Program-made: the position numbers and the translations under genes | Shown here: positions 41,661-52,223 of the stretch, in pieces | Numbering within the stretch: position 1 is the stretch's first letter | Layout: each line of letters begins with the position of its first letter | Assembly: GCF_001895925.1 (NCBI RefSeq) | Contig: NZ_MPPI01000018.1 | Span: 1 to 64,000, forward strand | Reading direction: 5' to 3' | Source: Phormidesmis priestleyi ULC007 | GTDB lineage: Bacteria; Cyanobacteriota; Cyanobacteriia; Leptolyngbyales; Leptolyngbyaceae | DNA: 64,000 nucleotides | Notes under the pieces: model-generated | Told to the model about the DNA's origin: nothing | Databases searched by the model: none | Seen by the model: only the letters and a program-made list of their open reading frames with translations

Positions 41661-41681
41661 GGGCATGGCACTGCCGTGCCC
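41661..41681 (-). terminator. Hairpin after ndhE
   Basis: GGGCAtGGCactGCCgTGCCC forms an 8-pair stem with one mismatch, 17 bases past the ndhE stop codon. No T run follows, so it may be an mRNA 3' stabiliser or a dispersed repeat. Confidence 0.45.
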
Positions 41682-41698
41682 ATTATCTCTGCCATGAA

Positions 41699-42004
41699 CT
41701 ACCACTTGAGCAAATTAAACTGCTCCATATCCACAGTGTCGCGATTGCGGTAAATGGCAAGCACGATCGCCAGCCCAACCGCCGCTTCTGCTGCCGCGAT
41801 CGTAATCACAAAGATGGTAAAAATCTGCCCCTTAATCGTCTGCGGATCGAGGTAGTTAGAAAATGCCATCAGATTTAGATTCACAGCGTTGAGCATGATC
41901 TCGATCGACATCAACACCCGCACCGCATTACGACTCGTAATCAAGCCATAAATGCCAATGCAAAAAAGCGCGGCGGCAAGAAGTAAAAAGTACTGAAGTT
42001 GCAT
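41699..42004 (-). CDS. ndhE: NDH-1 subunit NdhE
   Basis: 101 residues with three membrane helices. [20 protein letters not shown] and [19 protein letters not shown] are the NuoK/NdhE signature, including the conserved membrane Glu. It is part of the proton-pumping membrane arm of the ferredoxin-dependent NDH-1 complex in the thylakoid membrane, used for respiration and cyclic electron flow. It is the last gene of the ndhA-I-G-E operon, 12 bases after ndhG. Confidence 0.96.
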   Translation of the reverse strand: MQLQYFLLLAAALFCIGIYGLITSRNAVRVLMSIEIMLNAVNLNLMAFSNYLDPQTIKGQIFTIFVITIAAAEAAVGLAIVLAIYRNRDTVDMEQFNLLKW

Positions 42005-42016
42005 AGTCCCAAACTC

Positions 42017-42640
42017 TTATTGAATAGTGCTATCGCCGCGACCCGTAGTAATCAGATCACGCGGACGTTCTGGCAAGGTCAGCGATTCAGTTTCACCCGC
42101 CTCAAGCTCAGTTTCGGGCAGAAACTCACGACGGGCAAGCACAATCGCACCCACCAACGCCATTAGCAGCAATATCGAAGCCAACTCAAAGGGCAATAAG
42201 AAATCGCTGAAGAAATGTAGACCGATGCGGACGATCGAAGAATCTCCAACAGCAGTTTCGGTCGAAATCGCCCAAGGAGTCGTCACCACCATCGTTCCCA
42301 GCAGGGCAAAAATGCCAAAACACACGAGCGCCGTTGCCACCTGACGAATCCACATTCTCGGCACTACTTTGAAATCTTCGCGCTTGTTGACCAGCATAAT
42401 GGCAAACAAAATCAGAACGTTGACCGCTCCGACGTAAATCAAGACTTGAGCAAACGCCACAAAGTCCGCATTCAGCAACAAATACAGTCCCGCGATGCTA
42501 ATAAACACGCCGCCCAGCAAGAAGGCTGAGTAAACGATGTTCTTTAACAGCACCACGCCCAATGCAGACCCCAGCATCATCACTGCCAACACGCCCAACG
42601 AGACGATTTGAACCCCTTCCGCTAAATTCACGTCCTTCAC
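42017..42640 (-). CDS. ndhG: NDH-1 subunit NdhG
   Basis: 207 residues, five membrane helices, NuoJ family. LLNADFVAFAQVLIYVGAVN carries the pi-bulge helix motif typical of this subunit. The C-terminal tail (LPERPRDLITTGRGDSTIQ) is soluble. It is a membrane-arm subunit of NDH-1 and lies two bases after ndhI, so translation is coupled. Confidence 0.95.
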   Translation of the reverse strand: MKDVNLAEGVQIVSLGVLAVMMLGSALGVVLLKNIVYSAFLLGGVFISIAGLYLLLNADFVAFAQVLIYVGAVNVLILFAIMLVNKREDFKVVPRMWIRQVATALVCFGIFALLGTMVVTTPWAISTETAVGDSSIVRIGLHFFSDFLLPFELASILLLMALVGAIVLARREFLPETELEAGETESLTLPERPRDLITTGRGDSTIQ

Positions 42641-42642
42641 TC

Positions 42643-43230
42643 CTATGCTTTAGGTTCTTTGTCTAAGATTTCTTCAGGGCGCAACCCAGAACGACGCGAA
42701 CCTGCGGGGAGATCGTGAGGATCAGTAACCCCCTTGGGCAGGTAAGCAAATTCTCTTAAAGGGGTCACCATTGGGTCGTTGGTCACCTTATAAGGGAGGC
42801 GACCTAACGCTACGCTGTCGTAGTTTAACTCGTGACGATCGTAAGTTGACAGCTCATATTCTTCAGTCATCGACAAACAGTTGGTTGGACAATATTCGAC
42901 GCAGTTGCCACAAAAAATGCAAACTCCGAAGTCAATGCTGTAATGCTTGAGCTGCTTTTTCTTAGATTCTTTGTTGAATTCCCAATCGACCACGGGCAGG
43001 TTGATGGGGCAAACTCGCACACAGACTTCGCAAGAAATGCACTTGTCAAACTCAAAGTGAATTCGCCCTCGAAACCGCTCTGAAAGAATCAGCTTTTCGT
43101 AGGGATATTGAACGGTGATGGGGCGGCGGCGCATGTGGTCGAAGGTGACAGACAGCCCTTGACCGATATATTTACCCGCCTGAAACGCCTCTTTGGTATA
43201 GTCACCAACTTGCTTAAGAAACTTGAGCAT
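42643..43230 (-). CDS. ndhI: NDH-1 subunit NdhI
   Basis: 195 residues from the ATG at 43230; the frame could extend to 43269, but the family starts with [19 protein letters not shown]. Two 4Fe-4S motifs, [12 protein letters not shown] and [12 protein letters not shown], form the ferredoxin-like subunit that carries electrons through the peripheral arm towards plastoquinone. It lies 28 bases after ndhA in the same operon. The C-terminal extension after the clusters is normal in cyanobacteria. Confidence 0.95.
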   Translation of the reverse strand: MLKFLKQVGDYTKEAFQAGKYIGQGLSVTFDHMRRRPITVQYPYEKLILSERFRGRIHFEFDKCISCEVCVRVCPINLPVVDWEFNKESKKKQLKHYSIDFGVCIFCGNCVEYCPTNCLSMTEEYELSTYDRHELNYDSVALGRLPYKVTNDPMVTPLREFAYLPKGVTDPHDLPAGSRRSGLRPEEILDKEPKA

Positions 43231-43258
43231 CCGTGTTCTCCAGAAAATGAGAGTAGGG

Positions 43259-44377
43259 TCAGCCGCCAAACGCGATCGGGAATGCTAACTTTAGACCCGC
43301 CGTGAGCAGCAAATTGACGAGCGAAACGGGTAAGAGGAACTTCCACCCCAAGTCTAGCAATTGGTCAATCCGCACGCGGGGAACCGTCCAGCGCATCAAG
43401 ATCGCAATGAAGACCAAAAAGTAAGCCTTTAACAACGTCATCGTGATGCCCAGCGTTGCCAAGCTCACTTGCAGCCAGGGAGTGTTTTCACTCACACCAA
43501 TCAAGTTGGCGATCGTACTCACGCTGACCGGAAATTCCCAGCCGCCCAGATAAAGCACCGCGAACAGCAGCGCAGACAGAGTGAGGTTGACGTAAGAACC
43601 CAGATAAAAGAGGGCGAACTTCATCCCAGAATACTCAGTCTGATAGCCAGCGACGAGTTCTTCTTCGGCTTCTGGCAAGTCAAAAGGAATGCGCTCACAT
43701 TCTGCCAGGGCGGCAATCCAAAAGATCAAAAACCCGACGGGTTGTCGCCAAATGTTCCAGCCGAGAATGCCGTAGCCTGACTGTTGCTGCACAATATCTA
43801 CAGTGCTGAGGGAATTAGACATCATCACGATCGCTAACACCGACAGCGCCAACGGCAACTCATAGCTGATCGATTGGGCGGCGGCTCTCAAACCACCTAA
43901 CAGCGAGTATTTGTTGTTAGAGGCATAGCCCGACATCAAAAGCCCGATCGGGACGATGCTAGACAGCGCAATCCACAAAAACACGCCCATTCCCACGTCG
44001 GCGACGATCAGATTTTGCCCAAACGGGACAATCAGGTAAGAGAGAAAAACGGGAATGACGACGATCGCCGGGCCCAATGTAAACAGAAGCCCATCTGCTT
44101 TAGATGGCGTAGTATCTTCCTTAAAAACTAGCTTTAGCCCGTCTGCTAGAGGAGCCAAAATGCCCAACGGGCCGATAAATTCTGGGCCAATTCGCTGTTG
44201 GGCGGCGGCAGAAATTTTTCGCTCTAGCCAAACTAACACCAACACGCTCACCGTTGCTGCCACCAGCATGATCAGCATCGGCAAAGGCAACCAAAGTGCT
44301 CTCGCAGCCCCAGGCGGGATGCCAAAACCTCTGACAGATTCAATAAAAGTTCCTTGAAGGTCAATTCCTGGGTTCAT
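43259..44377 (-). CDS. ndhA: NDH-1 subunit NdhA
   Basis: 372 residues, eight or so membrane helices, NuoH family. [20 protein letters not shown] near residue 50 and the acidic loop [21 protein letters not shown] line the quinone chamber. It is the first gene of the ndhA-I-G-E operon and the junction between peripheral and membrane arms. gltA lies 366 bases upstream in the same direction but is separated by a terminator. Confidence 0.96.
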   Translation of the reverse strand: MNPGIDLQGTFIESVRGFGIPPGAARALWLPLPMLIMLVAATVSVLVLVWLERKISAAAQQRIGPEFIGPLGILAPLADGLKLVFKEDTTPSKADGLLFTLGPAIVVIPVFLSYLIVPFGQNLIVADVGMGVFLWIALSSIVPIGLLMSGYASNNKYSLLGGLRAAAQSISYELPLALSVLAIVMMSNSLSTVDIVQQQSGYGILGWNIWRQPVGFLIFWIAALAECERIPFDLPEAEEELVAGYQTEYSGMKFALFYLGSYVNLTLSALLFAVLYLGGWEFPVSVSTIANLIGVSENTPWLQVSLATLGITMTLLKAYFLVFIAILMRWTVPRVRIDQLLDLGWKFLLPVSLVNLLLTAGLKLAFPIAFGG

Positions 44378-44743
44378 GCTTTCCCAACTTGCGTCAAGTC
44401 ATTCTCTAGTCGCCACTGACTCACCTGAAGATGAAGTTTTTGGGCGACATTCAACGCCTATCAGTATATCTTTCCTAATGGAACAGAACCGCATCAAAGT
44501 GCTGAATTTATAGCTCTTTTGGTCATCAAATTATTCAATCGTCTGCATTCATTCCAATGAATACTGATTTGAGTCAGGCGGCGATTCGGAGTTTCTGACA
44601 GTTGCCGATCTTAACTTTCCATAAAAGAAGCCCCCAAACGCAAGAAGCTTGGAGGCTGGAGTTCCTGAAAATCGTCACCTGACTATAGTTGCAAGGGATC
44701 GCTGAGAGAGCAAGAGGGGTGACACCCCGTATCTGGGGTTAAG
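44378..44743. other. Spacer between gltA and ndhA
   Basis: It contains the gltA terminator and presumably the ndhA operon promoter. No ORF or other repeat is seen. Confidence 0.5.
44620..44657 (-). terminator. gltA intrinsic terminator
   Basis: On the minus strand AGCCTCCAA pairs with TTGGGGGCT (one G-T pair; plus coordinates 44649-44657 and 44629-44637), followed by TCTTTTAT. Confidence 0.75.
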
Positions 44744-45880
44744 TTAGCGATCGTCGATCGATACATAGGGTACTGAATGCAGCCCAGTGTAAATCTGCGT
44801 TGGTCGGAAGATCCGGTTTTCGTTCAATTGTTCTTTCCAGTGAGCCAGCCAGCCCGCGACGCGAGAAATCGCAAACACAGGCGTAAACAGGTCTGTAGGA
44901 ATTCCCAGCTTGCGATAAACCAAGCCTGAGTAGAAATCGACGTTGGGGTAGATGCCCTTGCCACCAAGTTTTTCTTCGACGGCTCGTTCTAGCTCAGTCG
45001 CGATGTCGTAATATTTGTCGTGCCCAAACTTTTCAAACAGTTGTTCTGCAAGTTCTTGCAAAATAATGGCTCTGGGATCTTTAACCTTATAAACTCGATG
45101 CCCGAAGCCCATAATTCTGGCTTTGCGCTGAAGCCGATCGTCCAGATAAGGACGAACATTTTCAACCGAGCCGATTTCTTCCAGCATTTCGATCACTTCT
45201 TCACTGGCTCCTCCGTGAAGCGGACCTGCTAACGTGCCCACAGCAGACGCAATCACCGCATAGGGATCGGTCAACGTCGAAGCCGTCACCATTGCCGAGA
45301 ACGTAGAGGCATTGATCGTGTGCTCGGCATGAATCACCAGACACACTTCAAAAATTTTGGCGGCTAGCGGGTCAGGTTCTTTCTCATTCAGCATGTAGAG
45401 AAAGTTGGCGGCGTAGTTCAAATCATCGCGTGGCTGAACCGGATCGTTTCCCTTTCGCATCAGTTGAAAGGCGGCAACCATTGTCGGAATCTTTGCCAAA
45501 AGCCTGACGACCGCCTCCCGAATATAGGTGGGGTCATCTAAAGCACGGCGAGAGTAAAACAAGCCCAACGCCGCCGCGCAAGCCTGGAGTGCATCCATCG
45601 GATGACCGCTTTCAGGAAAGCACTTCATCATGTCTCGAATGCGGTACTTCAGCCTTCGATGATATCGAATTTCATTTTTGAAGGCTTCTAATTCTTCTTT
45701 GGTTGGTAATTCTTTCCAGATCAACAGATAGGCAGTTTCCAAAAAGGTGCTTTTTTCAGCAAGTTCTTGGATGGGAATGCCCCGATATTCCAAGATGCCT
45801 TTTTGCCCGTCCACGAAGCTAATGCTGGACTGGGTTACTGGAACGCCTTCTAGACCTGCCCTAAATTCGCAGACAGTCAT
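44744..45880 (-). CDS. gltA: Citrate synthase
   Basis: 378 residues, the short type II-like form of cyanobacteria. Active-site motifs are HAEHTINASTFSAMV, GPLHGGASEEV and MGFGHRVYKVKDPRA with catalytic His and Asp; the N-terminus contains ISFVDGQKGILEYRGIPIQE. The enzyme condenses acetyl-CoA and oxaloacetate and so feeds 2-oxoglutarate for nitrogen assimilation. It is monocistronic with its own terminator. A 2-methylcitrate synthase is possible in principle, but no prp genes are nearby. Confidence 0.95.
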   Translation of the reverse strand: MTVCEFRAGLEGVPVTQSSISFVDGQKGILEYRGIPIQELAEKSTFLETAYLLIWKELPTKEELEAFKNEIRYHRRLKYRIRDMMKCFPESGHPMDALQACAAALGLFYSRRALDDPTYIREAVVRLLAKIPTMVAAFQLMRKGNDPVQPRDDLNYAANFLYMLNEKEPDPLAAKIFEVCLVIHAEHTINASTFSAMVTASTLTDPYAVIASAVGTLAGPLHGGASEEVIEMLEEIGSVENVRPYLDDRLQRKARIMGFGHRVYKVKDPRAIILQELAEQLFEKFGHDKYYDIATELERAVEEKLGGKGIYPNVDFYSGLVYRKLGIPTDLFTPVFAISRVAGWLAHWKEQLNENRIFRPTQIYTGLHSVPYVSIDDR

Positions 45881-46190
45881 GATTCACCGTTATCTATACT
45901 TTATAAGTCTCAAGCTAACTTATCAGATTTAGTAGAACAGATTGTAGTGTCTGAACTAAACCCTCGATCGCTCACGTCCGCGTACCACATTTTTGTGATT
46001 GTCTATACAAACCTGACCTATAGATAAACTAATGTTTGCGGTTTTTTAGAAAAGATAATATTATTGAGACATAAAGATTTACACCTTGACTTAGGTTGCA
46101 TTTACCAATAGGTCAGACGGCTCCTGATGAGGTCTGCGATAGATGGCAGGGGTGAATCCGCTATCTTTCTATTCTCTCGTAAGGAGTTTT
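45881..46190. other. Divergent promoter region gltA / basic protein
   Basis: The region must contain the gltA promoter (minus) and that of the 139-aa gene (plus). It is AT-rich near 46020-46080. No clear NtcA site (GTA-N8-TAC) was found by eye. The frame from 46143 is an upstream extension without ribosome site. Confidence 0.45.
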
Positions 46191-46610
46191 ATGCCACACA
46201 GCCATTCTCATCGTTCGTCTCATTCCCACGCTAAAACGAGCACCGCTTCAGAGCTTCGCAAAGCAAATCGACCCGATTCTAAAGCCGAACCGCACCCCTC
46301 GCATCAATGGCGAGAATCAAACCGCAGTCGCCCTGCAAATACTAAAATCAGTTTGACGAAGCTAATCGAGCGAGATGCACCGCTTCAAACCAACAGTCAA
46401 CTGGTGTTAATGTATGGTCCTTTTCAAACTGAGATGCTGCCTGAAGCCGGACAAGGCGTTGCCTCCTGGATTAAAGACTGTCTTCGCAAACATGGATTGC
46501 CTAGTTTAGTCAGATTTGATTATCGTCGTCGCGCTCAAATCTTTCGTCGAGACGAGTTTCAACCCTGGTTAGAGCCACTGCTCGAACGGCAAAGCTACCC
46601 CAGCTATTAA
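46191..46610 (+). CDS. Small basic His/Ser-rich protein of unknown function
   Basis: 139 residues from the ATG at 46191, chosen because TAAGGAG lies seven bases upstream. Residues 1-60 are low-complexity and polar, with repeated His/Ser (HSHSHRSSHSHAK), and may bind metal. Residues 65-139 are a compact domain with LVLMYGPFQTEMLPEAGQGV and a basic end (LVRFDYRRRAQIFRRDEFQP). Family not recognised. It lies about 100 bases before the codA-like gene but is separated from it by the large hairpin. Confidence 0.62.
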   Translation: MPHSHSHRSSHSHAKTSTASELRKANRPDSKAEPHPSHQWRESNRSRPANTKISLTKLIERDAPLQTNSQLVLMYGPFQTEMLPEAGQGVASWIKDCLRKHGLPSLVRFDYRRRAQIFRRDEFQPWLEPLLERQSYPSY

Positions 46611-46631
46611 ATAGCAATTTCCTTTGCAGAC

Positions 46632-46705
46632 TGCACCTTTTGGCACTCTTTGCACTATCCTCATCCGATAAAGTGGATGAATCGTGACAATCGCCAAAAG
46701 GTGCA
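46632..46705 (+). promoter_or_regulatory. Large hairpin leader that covers the ribosome site of the codA-like gene
   Basis: TGCACCTTTTGGC (46632-46644) is perfectly complementary to GCCAAAAGGTGCA (46693-46705). Between them TCATCC (46661-46666) pairs with GGATGA (46675-46680). The 3' arm contains AAAAGGTG, the only Shine-Dalgarno-like stretch, and ends six bases before the ATG. Folding would therefore block translation. It fits no riboswitch class I know. At DNA level it could also be a pair of operator half-sites. Confidence 0.55.
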
Positions 46706-46711
46706 AATTTT

Positions 46712-47980
46712 ATGACTACGCCTGTCTACGACGTTATTTTACAGCAGGGTCGATTGCTGCGCCCATCGGGTCAGAGCGAAACCGTAGATATTGCGATTCA
46801 AGACGGTAAGATTGCCGCGATCGCGCCCCAAATCGAGGCTACGACTCACCTTGAGTTAAACATTCACGAACAACTAGTCAGTCCGCCTTTTGTAGAGTCG
46901 CACATTCATCTCGACTCAGCGCTGACTGCCGGAAATCCGCGCTGGAATCAAAGCGGCACCTTGTTTGAAGGCATCGAGATCTGGCGAGAGTATAAGCAAA
47001 ATCTTTCGCTCGATAACGTGAAGCAACGGGCGATCGCCACCCTCAAACAGCAGGCGGCTCAAGGCGTTCTCTTTGTTCGTAGTCACGCCGATGTCAGTGA
47101 AACCAGTTTGACGGCTCTGCAAGCTTTACTAGAAGTGCGAGAAGAAGTTAAAGACTGGATGACTTTGCAAATCGTGGCGTTCCCGCAAGATGGGATCTAT
47201 GGCAATCCCAAAAACGACGAATTGATCGAAGAAGCCATGAAAATGGGTGCGGATGCAGTGGGCGGCATTCCTCACTATGAGCTAACTCGTGAGGATGGGG
47301 TGCGATCGGTGCATCGCATTTTTGAACTGGCGGAGAAGTACGATCGCTTAATCGATATTCACTGCGATGAAATTGATGACGACCAATCTCGGTTTCTAGA
47401 AGTGGTTGCCGCTTGTGCAATTCGATCAGAGATGGGTTCACGAGTCACTGCCAGTCATACGACAGCGTTCGGCTCTTACAATAACGCTTACGCTTTCAAG
47501 CTTTTGGGATTTCTGCAACGCACTCAGCTTAATTTCATTGCCAATCCGCTCATTAACATCACGCTGCAAGGACGAACTGACACCTATCCCAAACGTCGTG
47601 GAGTAACTCGCGTTAAGGAACTCTGGCAGCAGGGCAGAAATGTCAGCTTAGGGCATGACTGCGTGCAAGATCCGTGGTATTCGCTCGGCACGGGCAATAT
47701 GTTAGATGTCGCGTCGATGGCAGTGCACGTTTGTCAGATGACCGGAACTTCAGAAATTGACGCTTGCTATGACATGGTGACGGGAAACGGAGCTAAAACG
47801 CTGCACCTTGAAGACTATGGGATCGAGGTCGGCAAACCTGCAAATTTAATCGTTCTGGATGCGGACGATCGCACCAATGCGATTCGGCGGCGTGCGATCG
47901 TCCGCTTTGTCATTTCGCAGGGGAAACTGTTGGCTGAAACCCAACCTCCTCAGACCACTTGGAGAGGAGCCGTAAGTTAA
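46712..47980 (+). CDS. Cytosine deaminase-like amidohydrolase
   Basis: 422 residues, amidohydrolase superfamily TIM barrel. Metal ligands are visible in HIHLD (His64, His66), DIHCDE (with the catalytic Glu), ASHTTAFG and the Asp of LGHDC. FVESHIHLDSAL and the WREYKQNLSLDNVK region resemble CodA. It probably deaminates cytosine or a related N-heterocycle (isoguanine, creatinine and triazines are alternatives in the family), releasing ammonia. It is preceded by a hairpin that hides its ribosome site and followed 56 bases later by purC. Cytoplasmic. Confidence 0.85.
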   Translation: MTTPVYDVILQQGRLLRPSGQSETVDIAIQDGKIAAIAPQIEATTHLELNIHEQLVSPPFVESHIHLDSALTAGNPRWNQSGTLFEGIEIWREYKQNLSLDNVKQRAIATLKQQAAQGVLFVRSHADVSETSLTALQALLEVREEVKDWMTLQIVAFPQDGIYGNPKNDELIEEAMKMGADAVGGIPHYELTREDGVRSVHRIFELAEKYDRLIDIHCDEIDDDQSRFLEVVAACAIRSEMGSRVTASHTTAFGSYNNAYAFKLLGFLQRTQLNFIANPLINITLQGRTDTYPKRRGVTRVKELWQQGRNVSLGHDCVQDPWYSLGTGNMLDVASMAVHVCQMTGTSEIDACYDMVTGNGAKTLHLEDYGIEVGKPANLIVLDADDRTNAIRRRAIVRFVISQGKLLAETQPPQTTWRGAVS

Positions 47981-48036
47981 CAGATGAACGGTACAATGGT
48001 TAGGCTCAAATTTGGCGCTTGGGAGCGATCGTTGCT

Positions 48037-48765
48037 ATGTCGATCGGACAAAAAATCTACGAAGGCAAAGCTAAGATCCTCTACACCACAGACGATCCAG
48101 ACATTCTATTGACGCACTTTAAAGACGATGCCACTGCCTTTAATGCTCAAAAGCGAGGCAGCATCCAAGGCAAAGGAGAAATCAACTGTGCGATGTCTGC
48201 TCACCTCTTCAAGCTAATGGAATCTAACGGGGTGCCCACTCACTTCATCGACTGCCCTGCACCTAATGAGATGCGGGTTAAATCTGTAAAAATTTTGCCA
48301 CTAGAAGTCGTCGTCAGGAACATTGCGGCGGGTAGTCTCTGTCAACAGACAGGTCTGAAGCTTGGAACAATTCTCAGCAAACCCTTCGTGGAGTTTTACT
48401 ACAAAAACGATGACTTGGGTGATCCTCTGCTGACGCTCGATCGGCTGCGTCTACTTGATCTGGCTACCGATGATCAGGTGGATCAACTAAGAAGAATGGC
48501 CCTGCGGATCAATGACCTGCTCACGGCTTTCTTTGACCAGTGTGGAATCACTCTGGTGGACTTCAAGCTAGAGTTTGGCATTGATTCAAAAAATCAACTT
48601 CTTTTAGCCGACGAAATCAGCCCTGATACTTGCCGCTTGTGGAACCAAACTGAAACTGACCCCGATCGCCGCGTCATGGATAAAGACCGTTTTCGTCGTG
48701 ATTTAGGCAACGTTGAAGAAGCCTATCGGCAAGTGTTAGAGCGAGTTTTGGGTCAAGTCGTCTAA
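48037..48765 (+). CDS. purC: SAICAR synthetase
   Basis: 242 residues from the ATG at 48037 (GGGAG lies 14 bases upstream); a TTG at 48019 would add six residues. IGQKIYEGKAKILYTTDDPD is the nucleotide-binding start, LLLADEISPDTCRLW the conserved C-terminal motif. It joins CAIR and aspartate with ATP in step 8 of purine synthesis. It follows the codA-like gene in the same direction, which suggests purine/pyrimidine-linked control. Confidence 0.95.
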   Translation: MSIGQKIYEGKAKILYTTDDPDILLTHFKDDATAFNAQKRGSIQGKGEINCAMSAHLFKLMESNGVPTHFIDCPAPNEMRVKSVKILPLEVVVRNIAAGSLCQQTGLKLGTILSKPFVEFYYKNDDLGDPLLTLDRLRLLDLATDDQVDQLRRMALRINDLLTAFFDQCGITLVDFKLEFGIDSKNQLLLADEISPDTCRLWNQTETDPDRRVMDKDRFRRDLGNVEEAYRQVLERVLGQVV

Positions 48766-48930
48766 AAAACAACGCTCGATCGTCTTTCAGGGATTGAGTT
48801 GATTGATGAGTGGTGAACCCCAACAATGCGGTAGAATTTCACAGTTTGCTAAGGATTGTAACCGCTTCTTGATATTGTGATGTTGAGTCTGCTCATAGCA
48901 GAATTCTGGTGTGAGGACGTGCCAAGTAAC

Positions 48931-51327
48931 GTGAACAAAATGCGCTTATCCCCTGTTTTAATGGCAGCTTTTGCGGCTGTCGCCACCGTCGGCTGGTCGA
49001 ATTCTGCAAAAGCCCAAACCCCTGACGGCTCCCAAGAGTCACGGGTAGATTCTACTCAGGCGATGGAGACAAATTCTGCTGCTAAACCGAGTCAACAGCA
49101 AGAAAAGGCGATCGCGCTGAGAAAGCGATCGAGCCAAGATGTCGTTGTTGAGACGGTTAAGGTTGCCGGGGTTTCTGTCCCGGATACGATCGCAGCCCAG
49201 CCTTTGGCAAAACCTTTTCGGTCAAAATTGGCGATCGCCGCAGTTCAAATTTCTCAGACTCAGGGAGGCGCAGTTGACGAGCAGCAGCCCACGCCAATCC
49301 AGCTTAACCCACCGTCTCCGACCTCGCCCACGCTGACTATTCCAACCGCGCCGTTAGCACCTGGTAGTCAGACCTCGCCGCCACCAACGGCGCAGCCGAC
49401 TCCCCAAGAAACTCCAGCACCCGATAGCCAACCCGCAACCCCTGCTGTACCTTCGACCACTCCACCTGCTACTCCAACACCCGAAACCACTGAACCAGAG
49501 CCTAGAGTGCTGGTTGGCGAAGTAGTTGTTGTCGGTGCAGAGGCAGATCTGCAAGCTGAGGTCTATCGAGTCATTCGCACTCAGCCTGGACGGACGACCA
49601 CTCGCTCTCAGCTGCAAGAAGACATTAATGCCATCTTTGCGACCGGATACTTTCAAGATGTCAAAGCAACGCCAGCAGATACGCCACTTGGGGTGCGAGT
49701 CACCTTTGAGGTGCAGCCCAACCCCGTCTTAAAGTCTGTGCAGCTAGAGGGCGCTCGTGTAGTGCCTGCTAAAGTCGTCAGTGATATCTTTAGTCCGCAA
49801 TATGGCACCACGTTAAATCTGCGACAGCTTCAGACAGGCATTCAAGCCTTGACCAAGTGGTATCAGGACAACGGCTATGTCTTAGCCCAAGTGGTCAATG
49901 TGCCTAAAGTTGCGGCTGACGGCTCGGTGACGCTAGAAGTTGCAGAAGGGGTGGTCGAAGGGCTGCAAGTTCGGTTTGTCGACAAGCAGGGCGAAGATAA
50001 GGATGCCAAAGGCAATCCGATTCGTGGTCGCACTCGTGACTTCATCATCACTCGTGAGTTTGAGCTAAAACCGGGCGATGTGTTTAACCGGACGACGGCT
50101 GAACGAGATCTGCAACGGGCGTTTGGGCTAGGCATTTTTGAAGACATCAAGCTGTCCCTTAACCCAGGTCAAGACCCTCGTAAAGTGATTGTGGTCGCCA
50201 ACGTCACCGAAAAGAACACTGGAAATATTGGTGTTGCCGGGGGCTTTAGCTCTGCAAGTGGTTTGTTTGGCAGCGTCAGCTATCAGCAGCAAAATGTGGG
50301 CGGCAATAACCAAAAGCTGAATGCAGAAGTGCAGATTGGTCAGCGCGATCAACTCTTTGACCTGAGCTTTACTGACCCCTGGATTGGGGGCGATCCGTTC
50401 CGCACGTCTTACACGGTTAACCTGTTTAGACGCAGGACAATTTCGCTAATCTTTGATGGCGGCGACCCAGAAATCGAGTTACCAAACGGCGATCGTCCTC
50501 GTGTCTTAAGAACGGGTGGCGGCATCACCTTTAACCGCCCTCTCGAACGAAATGTGTTTAAACGCGCTGAATGGAACGCTTCGCTCGGACTGCAATATCA
50601 ACGGGTTTCGATTCGAGATGCCGATGGCAAACTCCGTCCTAGAGATGAGCTAGGCAACCTGTTGAGCTTTGACTCAAGCGGCAAAGATGACTTGATCACC
50701 GCCAGGTTGGGGTTTGTGCGCGATCGTCGCAACAACTTTCTGACTCCGACCAGTGGTTCGGTTCTCAGCTTTAGCACTGAGCAATCGGTGCCGTTGGGCA
50801 GTGGCAGCATTCTCTTTAATCGATTGCGAGGGAACTATAGCTTTTACGTTCCAACGCGACTGACTCGATTTACGCCAGGATGTCGAGACAATAAACCTCT
50901 TAGGATTGGAGAAAAACCGCCTACAGGAGGCTGCCCGCAAGCGTTTGCGTTTAACATTCAAGGCGGCACCATAGTGGGCGATCTGCCACCCTATGAAGCG
51001 TTCCCACTGGGTGGAACAAACTCGGTGCGTGGCTATGACGAAGGCGACGTGGGCAGTGGTCGTAGCTATCTGCAAGCCACCGCAGAATATCGGTTTCCCC
51101 TCTTCTCGATTATCTCTGGTGCTTTATTCGTCGATGCTGCTACTGATTTAGGCACTGGAAAAAATGTTCCAGGTGATCCAGCAGGTGTGCGAGGTAAGCC
51201 AGGAAGTGGTCTTGGCTATGGCATTGGGGTAAGGGTTCAGTCTCCTCTCGGCCCGATTCGGATTGATTTTGGTATTAATGATCAAGGCGGGAACAACATT
51301 CGCTTTGGGTTTGGAGAGCGATTCTAA
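48931..51327 (+). CDS. bamA: BamA/Omp85 outer-membrane assembly factor
   Basis: About 798 residues. The frame is open from 48877, but I place the start at GTG 48931 or ATG 48940, which gives a clean signal peptide ([20 protein letters not shown], then AKAQT). A Pro/Thr-rich linker covers roughly residues 110-195. Three POTRA domains follow ([57 protein letters not shown]), then a 16-strand barrel ending IRFGFGERF with a terminal Phe. Three POTRAs are usual in cyanobacteria. The protein inserts beta-barrels into the outer membrane. It is the first gene of the bamA-lpxC-fabZ-lpxA-lpxB operon. Confidence 0.93.
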   Translation: MNKMRLSPVLMAAFAAVATVGWSNSAKAQTPDGSQESRVDSTQAMETNSAAKPSQQQEKAIALRKRSSQDVVVETVKVAGVSVPDTIAAQPLAKPFRSKLAIAAVQISQTQGGAVDEQQPTPIQLNPPSPTSPTLTIPTAPLAPGSQTSPPPTAQPTPQETPAPDSQPATPAVPSTTPPATPTPETTEPEPRVLVGEVVVVGAEADLQAEVYRVIRTQPGRTTTRSQLQEDINAIFATGYFQDVKATPADTPLGVRVTFEVQPNPVLKSVQLEGARVVPAKVVSDIFSPQYGTTLNLRQLQTGIQALTKWYQDNGYVLAQVVNVPKVAADGSVTLEVAEGVVEGLQVRFVDKQGEDKDAKGNPIRGRTRDFIITREFELKPGDVFNRTTAERDLQRAFGLGIFEDIKLSLNPGQDPRKVIVVANVTEKNTGNIGVAGGFSSASGLFGSVSYQQQNVGGNNQKLNAEVQIGQRDQLFDLSFTDPWIGGDPFRTSYTVNLFRRRTISLIFDGGDPEIELPNGDRPRVLRTGGGITFNRPLERNVFKRAEWNASLGLQYQRVSIRDADGKLRPRDELGNLLSFDSSGKDDLITARLGFVRDRRNNFLTPTSGSVLSFSTEQSVPLGSGSILFNRLRGNYSFYVPTRLTRFTPGCRDNKPLRIGEKPPTGGCPQAFAFNIQGGTIVGDLPPYEAFPLGGTNSVRGYDEGDVGSGRSYLQATAEYRFPLFSIISGALFVDAATDLGTGKNVPGDPAGVRGKPGSGLGYGIGVRVQSPLGPIRIDFGINDQGGNNIRFGFGERF

Positions 51328-52223
51328 TGGCAGAAGTTGGGTTTCGGTTAGGGGCAGAAACCAGCCCGAGCTTGTCTTTACAACACACTCTGGCGCAGGA
51401 GGTGACTCGATCGGGCATTGGGCTACACTCTGGAACATCAACCCAGGTGCGAATTCGACCTGCCGCCCCTGGAGCAGGGCGCTATTTTGTGCGAGTTGAT
51501 TTGCCCGATGAGCCGATTATTCCTGCCCAAATTGAGGCGGTTAGCCCCACAATGCTCTCGACTGAGTTGATCAAAGGCGATGCTAGGGTTCGCACAGTTG
51601 AACATTTGCTGGCAGCGCTGGTGAGTCTGGGCATTGACAATGCTCGAATTGAGATTGACGGGGCTGAAGTGCCTTTATTAGATGGCTCCGCTCAAGAATG
51701 GGCGATCGCGATCGCTCAAGCTGGCACCGTTTCTCAATCTGCACGAGTCACCCGATCGCTTTTAGAACCGATTTGGATTCATCAAGGCGATGCGTTTGTT
51801 GCCGCGATCCCGGCTCCAGAATTGCGGTTTAGCTATGGAATTGATTTTGAGTTAGCGGCGATCGGCAATCAGTGGCATAGTTGGTCGCCCGATCGCGATT
51901 CTTTTTTGACTGAAATTGCCCCGGCCCGCACTTTTGGGTTAGCTCACCAGATCGACCAGCTTCGCGCTAGTGGTTTAATCAAAGGGGGTTCGTTAGAAAA
52001 TGCTTTAGTATGCGACGCTGAAGGCTGGTTGAATCCTCCGCTGAGATTTTCAAATGAGCCAGTGCGCCATAAGCTTTTAGACTTAATAGGGGACTTGAGT
52101 TTGCTGGGAACTGTGCCGATCGCCCATTTTCTTGCCTATAAAGCAAGTCACCGTTTGCACACCCAGCTTGCCCAAAAAATTTCCCTCGCCCTATATTCAC
52201 CATCCAACTCATGTCAACCCTGA
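51327..52223 (+). CDS. lpxC: UDP-3-O-acyl-N-acetylglucosamine deacetylase
   Basis: 298 residues. The start overlaps the bamA stop by one base (TAATG). The zinc ligand His93 is in [10 protein letters not shown]; a second His/Asp pair lies in [28 protein letters not shown] and RSGIGLHSG are family motifs. It performs the committed step of lipid A synthesis. The length matches LpxC. Confidence 0.95.
   Translation: MAEVGFRLGAETSPSLSLQHTLAQEVTRSGIGLHSGTSTQVRIRPAAPGAGRYFVRVDLPDEPIIPAQIEAVSPTMLSTELIKGDARVRTVEHLLAALVSLGIDNARIEIDGAEVPLLDGSAQEWAIAIAQAGTVSQSARVTRSLLEPIWIHQGDAFVAAIPAPELRFSYGIDFELAAIGNQWHSWSPDRDSFLTEIAPARTFGLAHQIDQLRASGLIKGGSLENALVCDAEGWLNPPLRFSNEPVRHKLLDLIGDLSLLGTVPIAHFLAYKASHRLHTQLAQKISLALYSPSNSCQP

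Noticed and set aside
42027-42344. 105-codon plus-strand frame over ndhG
   Set aside because: Fully antisense to ndhG.
46632-46705. Purine, guanidine or preQ1 riboswitch in the codA-like leader
   Set aside because: None of the conserved loop sequences of those classes could be found, only a simple hairpin; kept as an unassigned structure.
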